From: Thalassolituus maritimus
Lineage (GTDB): Bacteria; Pseudomonadota; Gammaproteobacteria; Pseudomonadales; Oceanobacteraceae
Assembly (NCBI RefSeq): GCF_900156675.1
Contig: NZ_FTOH01000014.1
Location: 1 to 52,572 of the forward strand
Length of the DNA: 52,572 bases
Reading direction: 5' to 3'
The notes below the pieces were generated by a model that did no database searches, had not been told where the DNA came from, and saw only the letters and a program-made list of their open reading frames with translations. The stretch's first letter is position 1; the number at the start of each line of letters is the position of its first letter. Below, in pieces: positions 17,110-26,145 of this stretch. The translations under genes and the position numbers were made by a program.

Positions 17110-18343
17110 AACGCAGGGCCTCCGCTGGCTGGACGCGCGACGCCCGGTAAGATGGGTACAGGGTAGCGAGGAAGCTGATGGTCAGCGATGCAGACACAAC
17201 GATCAGAACATCAGACAGTTTCAACTGGCTCGGCAAGTATGAAATAAAGTAAACATCCGCATTAAGAATCTGGAACTGAAACAGCCTTTCAAGTGCCGCA
17301 ATCAGATCTGAGATGGTCAATGCACCAATAATCCCGAGCGTTGTGCCAAGAAGAACCCCGACCACGCCAATAGACAGGCCCTGCACCATAAAAATACCCA
17401 TTATGGTACGAGGGGTGGCGCCCATCGTGCGCAGGATCGCGATATCCGCCTGTTTGTCGGTAACCACCATGATCAGTGTGGAGATGATATTGAAGGCTGC
17501 AACCGCAACAATCATCAGCAGTAGCAGTCCAATCATGGTCTTCTCCATGCGAATAGCCTGAAAGAGATTGCCGTGTGTACGGGTCCAGTCGGTACCACTG
17601 TAGCGGCCATCCAGCTGCCCGACGATTTCCCAGATACCTGCAGGTGCATCAAACAGATCATCAAAGCGTATGCGCAGAGACTGAACTTCTGCGTCAATTC
17701 GGCCCAGTTTGCGGGCATCATCAATATTGATAACAGCAAGGTTCGAATCCAGCTCGGCTCCGACTGAAAATATCCCTGTGACAGTAACGCGTTTAATGCG
17801 CGGGAGAACACCCGCTGGAGACAAGGTCGCCTCGGGCAGCATCATGGTGATTTTATCGCCCATGCCTACTTTCAGGTGCCTCGCGAGAAGCTCACCGATC
17901 ACTACGCCGAACTCGCCTGGCTGCAGCGACTCAAGCTCACCTTCTGTCATATGCTGAGGAAGGATAGATACACGCTCTTCGACGCCGGGCTCAATACCAG
18001 TGATCATCACCCCCTGCACCCGACCACCGTAACCAAGCATCCCCTGTAGCCGGGTTAATGGTGCTGCCGCCGCTACGCCTGGCAGGCCCTCAACACGCGT
18101 AGCCAGAACCTCCCAGTCGTCAATGCCTCCATATTTGTAGAGCACAGCATGAGGAACCATGCCGAGGATGCGTTCCCTCAGCTCACGGTCGAAGCCATTC
18201 ATCACGGAGAGAACGAGGATCAGAACCGCCACACCGAGCGTCATGCCGATCATTGATGACATTGATATAAAAGAAATAAAGTGATTTCTGCGTTTCGCGG
18301 CCAGATAACGCAGGCCAATCCAGAGGGGGATATTGGCTCTCAT
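17102..18343 (-). CDS. lolC: lipoprotein-releasing system permease LolC/LolE
   Basis: FtsX-type permease of 413 aa with a first membrane helix at about 25-50 (FISFISMSSMIGMTLGVAV), a large periplasmic domain (about 50-270) and three C-terminal helices ending in LYPSYRASRVQPAEALRYE. Only one permease gene lies with lolD here; as in some pseudomonad relatives, a single subunit could serve as both LolC and LolE, or a second lies elsewhere. First gene of the lolC-lolD pair. Confidence 0.93.
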   Translation of the reverse strand: MRANIPLWIGLRYLAAKRRNHFISFISMSSMIGMTLGVAVLILVLSVMNGFDRELRERILGMVPHAVLYKYGGIDDWEVLATRVEGLPGVAAAAPLTRLQGMLGYGGRVQGVMITGIEPGVEERVSILPQHMTEGELESLQPGEFGVVIGELLARHLKVGMGDKITMMLPEATLSPAGVLPRIKRVTVTGIFSVGAELDSNLAVINIDDARKLGRIDAEVQSLRIRFDDLFDAPAGIWEIVGQLDGRYSGTDWTRTHGNLFQAIRMEKTMIGLLLLMIVAVAAFNIISTLIMVVTDKQADIAILRTMGATPRTIMGIFMVQGLSIGVVGVLLGTTLGIIGALTISDLIAALERLFQFQILNADVYFISYLPSQLKLSDVLIVVSASLTISFLATLYPSYRASRVQPAEALRYE

Positions 18344-18542
18344 AGGGACTACAACCAGTGATAATAAAGCGTGCGCGCAAGTGTGCCCTAAGTTGTACCC
18401 GTGTTCCAGCTTACAGAGAGCTTACTGTTCAGATTCAATTGTTAACTGAAAGGCCTGAAATGCGGCACTGGTGACGCTAATGTTCTCTTGTAACTCTGCG
18501 GCGTTCCTCTAGGATTAGTAAAACATCATTGGGAGTCTCATC

Positions 18543-19172
18543 ATGAAAGATATCAATAACTTCTCAGTCCTCGCCGGCGCCGTGCTGAGCCTCTCTATCG
18601 CTGCCTCTCCTCTCTCTTTCGCTGAGATCACCGAAATTCCGGCTGAAGAGATGACCGAGTCATACATCCGCGATACCACCGTAATTGTTCGTAAGAAGGC
18701 TCCTACTCAACAGAATGAGCGTCGCAGCATTATTCGTGTATCGCCACTTGAAGACGACTTTTCTGAGGGCGAATCAACGTCACAGTCTACGATTGATATG
18801 CGTGAGCAGTATGAAGCGATGCCCTATGACATGACGGCTCAGACAGAATATGAGTTCGCGCGCATCTCACAGACCATTCCTGAAACTCCGACATACGATC
18901 ACGATAAGTTCGTCAATGAAGCAACTCTCCGCGCCGCTCTTGGGCTCGAAGAAGGCACTCCGATCGACTATGAAAACCTGAGTCTTTCAAACGCGGTCTA
19001 CCCAGACGGCGTAGTCCCGTCCTCTGAGCTTGCTATCAGCCCGTACTCATTCGAAATCGTTATTCCAAACGCAGGGAACCTGTCGCCAGAATCACACTCT
19101 ACTCCTAACGGTGACTTTGACATCAACGTGACGCCTGACGAGATCCGGTTTCAACTTAATTCGCCTCGTTAA
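18543..19172 (+). CDS. secreted hypothetical protein (209 aa)
   Basis: I do not recognise a family. The N terminus is a clear Sec signal peptide with predicted cleavage after SFA (about residue 27), giving a periplasmic or exported mature protein. The mature chain is acidic, Ser/Thr/Pro-rich and probably poorly structured (EIPAEEMTESYIRD, SPLEDDFSEGESTSQS), with no Cys after the signal and no membrane helix. The start has a GGGAG box 8-10 nt upstream. It lies 189 bp before the RhlA-like gene on the same strand, but inverted repeats between them suggest separate control. Confidence 0.75.
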   Translation: MKDINNFSVLAGAVLSLSIAASPLSFAEITEIPAEEMTESYIRDTTVIVRKKAPTQQNERRSIIRVSPLEDDFSEGESTSQSTIDMREQYEAMPYDMTAQTEYEFARISQTIPETPTYDHDKFVNEATLRAALGLEEGTPIDYENLSLSNAVYPDGVVPSSELAISPYSFEIVIPNAGNLSPESHSTPNGDFDINVTPDEIRFQLNSPR

Positions 19173-19220
19173 GAAATGTGACGAGAGCAACAATTTTTTT
19201 TCATCAGTCTTCTCGACTCG

Positions 19221-19279
19221 CGTTACATTTTTAAAAATATCTTTGTAAATCAATGAGTTACAAAGAGTTCAATGTAACG
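19221..19279 (+). repeat. nested inverted repeat upstream of the RhlA-like gene (1)
   Basis: Perfect outer arms CGTTACATT (19221-19229) and AATGTAACG (19271-19279) enclose perfect inner arms CTTTGTAA (19241-19248) and TTACAAAG (19258-19265). The arms share the core TTAC/GTAA, so this could be a pair of protein sites or one folded RNA. It may also hold the terminator of the preceding gene, although no T-run follows it. Confidence 0.7.
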
Positions 19280-19294
19280 TAAAGAAAACATACA

Positions 19295-19336
19295 AGTGTG
19301 GCATTCTGTCTATAAGTGCGATAGAGTGATCACACT
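19295..19336 (+). repeat. nested inverted repeat upstream of the RhlA-like gene (2)
   Basis: Outer arms AGTGTG (19295-19300) and CACACT (19331-19336) enclose TCTAT (19309-19313) and ATAGA (19321-19325). It ends 25 nt before the start codon, in the position of the promoter or 5' leader. The short AT-rich arms make this less certain than the first. Confidence 0.5.
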
Positions 19337-19361
19337 ATAAGAATAAAGAGTCGACACCATC

Positions 19362-20633
19362 ATGCAGTTTGCCAACTACTCCCCAGCAGCGTTAAAGCAA
19401 GCACCAAACATCCAGATGATTGGTGACTATAAGGTTGAGTTTGTTGCCTACGAAAGTGAGGGCAACATGGATAAGTCGCCAGTCATGTTTCTTGGTGGTG
19501 CTTTCCAGAGCTTTTCTTCGTTCCGCAACGAAGTAGAGCAAATGCTTGAGCACTGCCCTGTCATCCTCGCAGACTTCCCTTCTCAGGGTGGCAACGACCA
19601 GCTTGCACCTGAACTAGATATGGAAGACTTCGCAGACCTGATCGCGGGTTTCCTGACGTCACAGGGCGTAAGCAAAGTACAGCTGATGGGTGTGAGCTAC
19701 GGCTCTGCAATGGCGACTCTTTTCGCATCTGCTTACCCGCAGATGATCGACCGTCTTCTTATTTCCGGTATCACCTGCTTCCGTCGCGAAAGCCTGATCA
19801 CACTGCTCGAAGATTCTCTCAAGCTACTCGACAACGGCGACATGGATGCCTTTGCAACCACAGCCGTCTGCAACCTGATCAATCACAACCGTATGGAAGA
19901 CACTCAGATCGGCGCAACCTATCGTCGCCTTCTGTTCCGTCAGATTGCTCGTCTGAATGATAATGAGCGTCAGCGTTACGCTCAGAACACACGCCGACTG
20001 CTGCGTTTCCAGGGCTTTAAGTCGTTCCCGACCTGCGAAACCCTGATTGCGACTGGCGAGTTCGATAATTTCACCCTGCCGCAGGAAAACGCTGCGGTAG
20101 CACGTCAGTGCGTTAACGGTAAGTTTGCCGTTATCCGTAACGCTGATCACCTGGCACAGTTCGAACAGAAATCTGCTTCAATGGAAGTCGTATGTCGCTT
20201 CATGAGCGGCCAGTCACTCGAAGGTATCCAGGGCGTCGACCTGTATGACCCACAAGCGTACGACTTCGCCAACCAGCGCCTGCAAGCTCGCCTGCGCCCA
20301 ATGGAGCAGCCGTATAGCCTTCACGACAAGGCCACTGGCAAAGAACACACCGTACGCATCAGCAACATTAACTTCAGCGGTTGCGAAATTGAGCAGATCA
20401 ACATGGATATGACGCTGAACGAGTCGTCTGATCAGCTCTGGCTGGAAATTCCAGAAACGGGTCACACTTACCATGTTCGTGTTCTGGATAAAGACAAAAA
20501 ATCCTTGCGTTGCTTGTTAATGCAACGCGAAATGAAAGGTGCAGAAGCCCTTTTGAACTACCTCCAGGACCACCTGCTTATGGTCCGTGAAGATCAACCA
20601 ACAGTTGAGGAAGTAGCAGGCCAGCTGGCCTGA
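19362..20633 (+). CDS. RhlA-like alpha/beta hydrolase with degenerate PilZ-like C-terminal domain
   Basis: Residues about 20-285 form an alpha/beta hydrolase: GVSYG nucleophile elbow (Ser112), Asp235 in TGEFDNFTLP and His263 in NADHLAQFE, a full triad. The stretches CPVILADFPSQGGNDQ and GEFDNFTLPQENAAV resemble the matching parts of RhlA, which joins 3-hydroxyacyl chains into HAA lipids, so an acyltransferase or esterase acting on hydroxyacyl substrates is possible. Residues about 300-400 are a beta-rich tail with RLQAR (306-310) and NINFSGCEIE, recalling the RxxxR and (D/N)xSxxG motifs of c-di-GMP-binding PilZ domains, but the final Gly is Glu. No signal peptide. Structured DNA lies upstream and a terminator downstream, so it is probably a single-gene unit. 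Confidence 0.8.
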   Translation: MQFANYSPAALKQAPNIQMIGDYKVEFVAYESEGNMDKSPVMFLGGAFQSFSSFRNEVEQMLEHCPVILADFPSQGGNDQLAPELDMEDFADLIAGFLTSQGVSKVQLMGVSYGSAMATLFASAYPQMIDRLLISGITCFRRESLITLLEDSLKLLDNGDMDAFATTAVCNLINHNRMEDTQIGATYRRLLFRQIARLNDNERQRYAQNTRRLLRFQGFKSFPTCETLIATGEFDNFTLPQENAAVARQCVNGKFAVIRNADHLAQFEQKSASMEVVCRFMSGQSLEGIQGVDLYDPQAYDFANQRLQARLRPMEQPYSLHDKATGKEHTVRISNINFSGCEIEQINMDMTLNESSDQLWLEIPETGHTYHVRVLDKDKKSLRCLLMQREMKGAEALLNYLQDHLLMVREDQPTVEEVAGQLA

Positions 20634-20666
20634 GACTGAGTGCACGGCAGGACTGCCAGATACACA

Positions 20667-20688
20667 GCCCGCTTCGGCGGGTTTTTTA
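20667..20688 (+). terminator. rho-independent terminator after the RhlA-like gene
   Basis: Stem CCCGC (20668-20672), TTCG tetraloop and GCGGG (20677-20681), followed by six T residues, 34 bp after the stop codon. Confidence 0.9.
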
Positions 20689-20725
20689 TTGCCTGAAATC
20701 CGAACTGCAGGAACTGAAGCGTGAG

Positions 20726-22816
20726 TCACACTCGCCGGAACGGAGGCAGAGAATCAAGTAATAACTGCCCGTATCGGGAAGACACCAATCTCTTATCGAG
20801 AATACTGACTTTGCCGTGATCGGATTCCTTACGGATCAGTCGGCCGCATGCCTGGATAAGCCGTATAGACGCCGCTGGTAGCGTTAACTCCATAAAAGGA
20901 TTGCGCCCCCGGCTCTCCATCCACTCCGATATGGCAGACTGGATAGGATCATCTGGAACAGCAAATGGAATCTTAACGATCACAACATGAGTTACGTACT
21001 CACCGGGTAAGTCGATCCCCTCGGCAAAGGATGCCAGTCCGAAGATCACATTTCCTTTCCCGTTATCAATGCGTTCCTTGTGACGACGTACGATTTCACT
21101 TTTGGGCAGGTAACCCTGACACAGGAGGTGTTCGTACCAGTCGCGAATAAAATAGTCTCTCGTCGCTTCTAGCTGTGCACGCGAACTAAAGAGCACAAGA
21201 GTGGCCTCATCTGGGTTCACGGCCTCTTTGAGCCAATTCTGAACGTCACTCTCGAACGCTTCGCTCTTTGGATCTGATGCCAGTTGAACCACTTCGAGCT
21301 GCCCGAGTTCCGGGTAGTTAAATGGGCTGGCTACACGTTCGTAGACCGCCCAGTCTGGCAGACCGGCTTCCCATTTCAGCGAGTTGAAACTATTCAGTGC
21401 CGTGAGTGTTGCCGAGGTAACAACAGCACCATAGCAACGACTCCATAGGTTCCTGCGCAGCTGCGCTGCCACTGAAATTGGCGACGCCGACAGGGAAATA
21501 TCCCAATCATCACCGTACGGACGCTTACTAAGCCACCGGGCCACAGGTAATTCGCCTTCCGCCTCTTCCGCCGCTATCCATGACAGAGCCTCTGACAGCT
21601 CTTCAGCCCGCGCCAACATAATCCCAACGGGTGCCTGCCAGGCCTCAGCGACCTCTCGCTGAAAGTCTCCAGTCTCATTCGGATCGAGAGACTTCTGCAG
21701 CATATCCGACATTTTATCGAGGCAATGGACAACAGGCTGCAAGGGGGCCTTCATTGTCTGTAGAAGCTCGCGGAGCGATTCGGGTAACACACCAAATTCA
21801 AAACGCTGACGATCTCTGTCCTGCATCAGGTCCATCACGAGTGGCCAGACAAGGCTCGCACTCTGGGACAACGCCTGAAGATTCGCTGGCATCTCTTGCA
21901 GCGAATGCATTAACCCTACGGGCATTCCGGCATCAGCAATAAATTGTTCGATGACTTTTTCCAGCTGTTTCAGCCATTGGCGTGTTGAGCGCACACCAAA
22001 TTCCAGCCGGAAGTGGTTCAGTGCTTTATCGGCGAGGTGATGCCCTTCATCAAACACATAAATGGTTTTCTCAGGCGCAGGCAAAATAGCACCACCACCG
22101 AGCGAGAGATCCGCAAGCACCAGGTCGTGGTTAGCGACGATGACATCAGCGTCTTCCATGGCGCTCCGCGCTTTGTAAAAAGCACAGTTCTGAAAATGGG
22201 GGCAACGACGGTTCGAGCATTCCCGGTGAGTCGCCGTCAGGTGGGACCATTGTTTATGCTCAATTTCATCATCCCAGCGATCCCGATCTCCATCCCAATC
22301 GCCGCTGCCGTATTTCATCAACATCTTTTCGTAGAGCTCGCGGTCCTGTTCTTCAGGCGTCTGCTCAAACAGGTCTACCGTAGACAGAATGCCGGAAAGT
22401 TGCTGCAAGGCTTTATCCAGCTTCGCCAGACACAAATATCGACCACGCCCTTTGGCTAGCGCGAAATTAAACGGTAGAGAGAGGTGTTTCTTCAGCGCTG
22501 GCAAATCCTTATCAAGGATCTGCTCCTGCAAAGCTACCGTAGCCGTCGAGACCAGTAACTTACGTTCTCGCTCAATGGCCACTGGTAATGAAGCAATCAG
22601 GTAAGCCAGAGTCTTACCAGTGCCGGTCCCCGCCTCTACGACTGCGATTCCCGCGTCGTTGTCGCGCTCGTCTTTTTCGCCTTCGCGAATGGAGCCCAAG
22701 GCTTTCGCGATTTCTGCAATCATCACACGCTGGCCATAGCGTGGACGTAATTCCAGTGCTTTGATCGCTTCGCGATACAGCGACTGAATACGCTCTTTTG
22801 TTTCTTTTTGCAGCAT
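20726..22816 (-). CDS. dinG: ATP-dependent DNA helicase DinG
   Basis: Superfamily 2 iron-sulfur DNA helicase (XPD/DinG group) that unwinds forked DNA, R-loops and D-loops. Walker A is VVEAGTGTGKTLAY, the DEAH-type box is VFDEGHHLAD, and four cysteines for the 4Fe-4S cluster are in RYLCLAK and CSNRRCPHFQNC. The C-terminal helicase motif is LIQACGRLIRKESDHG. The ATG at 22814-22816 gives 696 aa and shares one base with the gspB stop (TGATG), so translation is coupled; the longer in-frame extension to 22864 lies inside gspB. Pairing of a DNA-repair helicase with gspAB is unusual and probably only transcriptional. Confidence 0.93.
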   Translation of the reverse strand: MLQKETKERIQSLYREAIKALELRPRYGQRVMIAEIAKALGSIREGEKDERDNDAGIAVVEAGTGTGKTLAYLIASLPVAIERERKLLVSTATVALQEQILDKDLPALKKHLSLPFNFALAKGRGRYLCLAKLDKALQQLSGILSTVDLFEQTPEEQDRELYEKMLMKYGSGDWDGDRDRWDDEIEHKQWSHLTATHRECSNRRCPHFQNCAFYKARSAMEDADVIVANHDLVLADLSLGGGAILPAPEKTIYVFDEGHHLADKALNHFRLEFGVRSTRQWLKQLEKVIEQFIADAGMPVGLMHSLQEMPANLQALSQSASLVWPLVMDLMQDRDRQRFEFGVLPESLRELLQTMKAPLQPVVHCLDKMSDMLQKSLDPNETGDFQREVAEAWQAPVGIMLARAEELSEALSWIAAEEAEGELPVARWLSKRPYGDDWDISLSASPISVAAQLRRNLWSRCYGAVVTSATLTALNSFNSLKWEAGLPDWAVYERVASPFNYPELGQLEVVQLASDPKSEAFESDVQNWLKEAVNPDEATLVLFSSRAQLEATRDYFIRDWYEHLLCQGYLPKSEIVRRHKERIDNGKGNVIFGLASFAEGIDLPGEYVTHVVIVKIPFAVPDDPIQSAISEWMESRGRNPFMELTLPAASIRLIQACGRLIRKESDHGKVSILDKRLVSSRYGQLLLDSLPPFRRV

Positions 22817-23478
22817 CAGCGAATAGCCTTCCATCCACGCGTACGACCAATTACTACGGGCCACCCAGAAACGTCGAGCAAGATGCCGTCGCGCGTGATT
22901 TCCTTCAGGACTACACCATCCACCACTTGCTCACCTTCTCGCCAGACACGGTCATTCATAGTCACTGTTCGCTTAGCTGGTACAGAGCTGAATGTATGCC
23001 CTGTGATATTCAGATCCGGAATTCTCTCCAATGCTTCGAACGGTGCTCGCGCTTCTTTAAGAGGCGCTTTTGGCTCAACGTCGCTTTGTTCCGCTTCAAT
23101 ATCCTTACCTGCATTGTCTGCTGCAACGATTTGAGTATCAGGAAGCTCTGCCGTCGTCATAACCGCTGCAGGTTCTGAGTCCGTTTCAGAAAGCGAAGTC
23201 TCTTCTCCAGCCGATGGTGTAGCGCCCTGCTTGTCAGCGGGCGAAGAATAAAAGGCTGTAGCGATAGCACCTAAGATAAGCACAACGGCCAGAGCGGCAG
23301 AAATTCCCATGCGAGCAGAAGTATTACTGTCCGTATTACGTTGCTGCTCGTGCTCTGAAGCCACTTTTCCAGTCTCAGCAGATTCTGAGATCAGGCCCTT
23401 TTTAGGCGGCATTTGGGCCGGGTTGCGCTCATCCCGCTCTTGTTCGGATTTTTTCAATGCATCGAGGATGTATGACAT
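22816..23478 (-). CDS. gspB: type II secretion assembly protein GspB/ExeB
   Basis: Inner-membrane protein that works with GspA to insert the GspD secretin through peptidoglycan. The N-terminal cytoplasmic signature MSYILDALKKSEQER is typical, then comes a membrane helix (about residues 50-72) and a Pro/Glu/Ala-rich linker. The C-terminal T2SSB domain is in RIPDLNITGHTFSSVP and WREGEQVVDGVVLKEI. Length is 220 aa. The ATG starts one base after the gspA stop and the TGA overlaps the dinG ATG. Confidence 0.93.
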   Translation of the reverse strand: MSYILDALKKSEQERDERNPAQMPPKKGLISESAETGKVASEHEQQRNTDSNTSARMGISAALAVVLILGAIATAFYSSPADKQGATPSAGEETSLSETDSEPAAVMTTAELPDTQIVAADNAGKDIEAEQSDVEPKAPLKEARAPFEALERIPDLNITGHTFSSVPAKRTVTMNDRVWREGEQVVDGVVLKEITRDGILLDVSGWPVVIGRTRGWKAIR

Positions 23479-23479
23479 G

Positions 23480-24940
23480 CTACTGCCTCGCCTGCAGGTA
23501 CATCAGGGTTTTTGGCCCAATAATACGGTCAGCTTTTAAACCTTCAGCGATCTGAAATTCAGCGACCGCACGCTCCAGCAAAGGATCATAAAACTCTGGA
23601 TTAACCTCGACCTGCACACCACCTGGCCCAATGCTGGTCCATTCCTGATCCCAGCCTGCACCCAGACGCGACCGCACCCAACGAATGACCGATGCGGTTT
23701 CTCCCGGTTTGACAGCGCTGGTGTAGTCAGCAGGCGCCTGCCATAAAATCACGGCCTCACCGGCATAGCCTCTCTCGTATTCTTCAAGGTCATACCATTC
23801 TGCTTCTGCACCCCTGCTCCCCACTCTGACGACCGTGATCAGATTCAGCTCGCGCAATTCAGAGATATCCCAGTCGACCGGAATACAACGCCAACCTGAA
23901 GAGTCACAATTCGCAGCACCCTCAGTGCGGGAGGCCTCAAGTACTGCATACGGATCACTACGGTCTAATGAGACCGTCTTAAGTGCAGGAATATTCTGGT
24001 ACGCAATTACACCCGCAAAGACAACCACAGCAGCCGCGCAGAAAGCGAGTGCGCTTTTTAATATGGTTTTGCCTGAGGTCACTGCAATGCCAGCCGCCCC
24101 TTTTCCTACATGAACTGGAGGAACTGCATCATAATCTGCCCCAAGCACTTCAATAATCGCCTGACTTGCGATATCCGAACTGACCAGGTGACTGCCCGTG
24201 GCATAAGCACCCAATAGCGCTCTATCGCAAATACTGTTAATCAGCCGTGGAGTTCCCTCACTGGCCCGCCAGATAGTCTCGATCGCGGCAGGATCAAATA
24301 ACATCTGATTCCCGCCAGCGCAGACCAGGCGGTGCTCAACGTATTCGGAGGTTTCGGTCAGACTCAGCAAATCCAGGTGGTAACGAGCAGTAATGCGCTG
24401 ATTCAGCTGGCGTAGATCATGACGCTTAAGCAGATCGCGAAGCTCTGGCTGCCCTACCAGAACGAGGGTTAGTAGCTTTTCTCGGTCTGTTTCCAGATTA
24501 GTCAGCAGGCGAACCTGCTCCAATAGCGCGACAGGCATGGACTGGGCTTCATCAATCACGCAAATAACACGCTGATGTTTCCCGTAGAAGTTCACCAGTG
24601 CTTCATTGATGGATGCGTAGACTTCCTTGAGCGATGCGCTTCTTTCATAGGCGATGCCAAGGTCATCACAGATGCTTTGCATTAACTCTATAGGCGAGAG
24701 CTGCGGATTAAATATATATGCAACATGATCACCTTCTGGGATAGACGCCATAAGCGCCCGGCACAGTGTCGTTTTACCCGTACCCACTTCGCCAGTAAGG
24801 CAGATAAGCCCGCCCTGATCCGTCAGGGCATAGCTCAGGTGTGCCAACGCTTCCTGATGCCCAGGTGACGGGTACAGAAAATCCGGATCCGGAGAGATGG
24901 TAAATGGCAGTTTGTCTAAGCCAAAGTACTCAAGGTACAT
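23480..24940 (-). CDS. gspA: AAA ATPase GspA/ExeA
   Basis: Membrane-anchored ATPase partner of GspB in type II secretion assembly. The N-terminal signature MYLEYFGLDKLPFTISPDP is followed by an AAA domain with Walker A TGEVGTGKTTLCRAL and the Walker B-like VICVIDEAQSMP. A membrane helix lies at about residues 290-310, and a C-terminal peptidoglycan-binding repeat (DPLLERAVAEFQ, GPKTLMYLQ) is at about 440-485. The ATG at 24940 follows AGGA and gives 486 aa; an upstream frame to 24985 is unsupported. The peptidoglycan-binding domain fits localisation at the cell wall. No other gsp gene is in this window. Confidence 0.93.
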   Translation of the reverse strand: MYLEYFGLDKLPFTISPDPDFLYPSPGHQEALAHLSYALTDQGGLICLTGEVGTGKTTLCRALMASIPEGDHVAYIFNPQLSPIELMQSICDDLGIAYERSASLKEVYASINEALVNFYGKHQRVICVIDEAQSMPVALLEQVRLLTNLETDREKLLTLVLVGQPELRDLLKRHDLRQLNQRITARYHLDLLSLTETSEYVEHRLVCAGGNQMLFDPAAIETIWRASEGTPRLINSICDRALLGAYATGSHLVSSDIASQAIIEVLGADYDAVPPVHVGKGAAGIAVTSGKTILKSALAFCAAAVVVFAGVIAYQNIPALKTVSLDRSDPYAVLEASRTEGAANCDSSGWRCIPVDWDISELRELNLITVVRVGSRGAEAEWYDLEEYERGYAGEAVILWQAPADYTSAVKPGETASVIRWVRSRLGAGWDQEWTSIGPGGVQVEVNPEFYDPLLERAVAEFQIAEGLKADRIIGPKTLMYLQARQ

Positions 24941-25056
24941 GCTGCATCCTGTCTGATTGATGCCGGCATGATACCGGAATTGCACGTCTGACGCAGTGGT
25001 GACTTAGCCTGAAATCACGGGGGATCTCTCACCAGCGACTGATCAACGAAGACCAG

Positions 25057-26145
25057 TCACCACCGATATTGATACGACAACCCAATACGGGCATCGCGGA
25101 CTTGTTTTATATTGAGATCATCTACGATGTAGCTGGCAGAGAGCCCCTGCCAGTAGAAAGCAGCACCGAGCTGGCGCTTCGACGTTCCAACAACACCCAC
25201 TTTGCCGCTACCGAATGGGTAACGTTTCTCGATGGACAGATTCCGGTAAACGTCATACCAGTAATACTGAACGTATACATCCAGCGGCTTATAAACCGCA
25301 TTCGCGACAACTGTCGACTTAATTGATGTTTCCAGCGCCTTCGGATTGTCATCGCCACTGGCAGCGCCGCCACTCGAACAGACAGGATTAGTAACCTCAC
25401 CGACTTCTGCGCATATTGAGCGGTGTGCAGAGTTACCCATATCGAGAAGATTCCAGAGATCTCTCACTTGCAGGGCAAGTTCCAGTTCATCCGTCGGGGC
25501 CCAAGCTCCTGAAAGGGACGCGCTGTATCCAAACCACTCCTGAGATGCACTGCCTTGCGGGTCTTCATATTCAGGAAGCGTATCGAAGGAAGGAAAGCGA
25601 TACTCGTCAAAGTAGTACGACAGGCTTGCCGAAAAGTTAGAACCCTCGTCAGCGAAGCTTCGTCCAACAAATGAACCAAACTGATAATGGATCAGCTTGT
25701 ACAGCATAAAGGCGGGTGACACCGACCAATTCTCACCCTCAAAGCGATAAGAACCACCAATCCCACGAGCCTGGAATACCTTGGCAACCAGGTTAAGGTC
25801 TCTGTCCTGCTGAGTTTCTATACCAAACTCAGCGTCCAGGTAGACGGCTGTTGTGTCAGGAGAAAACTTGAGTGAATAGAACCAGCGACGTTCCGCATTT
25901 AACGTGAAGTTCCGGTAAGACGCGGATGCAGCGAGACTCATATCCGCGTACGCGTACTCGCCAGTATCGGCATCCTGCTCCCACCCTTCAATCATCTGAT
26001 CGATCGGAACAGGCTCAGAGCTTGCCTCAGCAGACAAGGAAAATCTGACATCGCCAGAGTAATCAGAAGGCTGCCCTGCTGTCGCATCAGCAATATTCGC
26101 TATTGCGATAGCAGAAGACAGCAGTATGACCTTCTTAATCACCAA
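25057..26145 (-). CDS. outer-membrane beta-barrel protein, unknown family (about 362 aa)
   Basis: I do not recognise the family. A signal peptide (MVIKKVILLSSAIAIANI, cleavage near ATA-G) is followed by alternating aromatic and polar strands such as SLAASASYRNFTLNAER and ARIGLSYQYRW. The last residue is Trp, the typical C-terminal signal of BAM-assembled barrels. A Cys pair (ICAEVGEVTNPVC) in a loop could form a disulfide. The start codon is TTG (26145) or the GTG just after it; both lie inside the end of the giant lipoprotein gene (11-bp overlap), so the two are translationally coupled. A role as a membrane partner of that lipoprotein is inferred from this coupling. Confidence 0.75.
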   Translation of the reverse strand: MVIKKVILLSSAIAIANIADATAGQPSDYSGDVRFSLSAEASSEPVPIDQMIEGWEQDADTGEYAYADMSLAASASYRNFTLNAERRWFYSLKFSPDTTAVYLDAEFGIETQQDRDLNLVAKVFQARGIGGSYRFEGENWSVSPAFMLYKLIHYQFGSFVGRSFADEGSNFSASLSYYFDEYRFPSFDTLPEYEDPQGSASQEWFGYSASLSGAWAPTDELELALQVRDLWNLLDMGNSAHRSICAEVGEVTNPVCSSGGAASGDDNPKALETSIKSTVVANAVYKPLDVYVQYYWYDVYRNLSIEKRYPFGSGKVGVVGTSKRQLGAAFYWQGLSASYIVDDLNIKQVRDARIGLSYQYRW

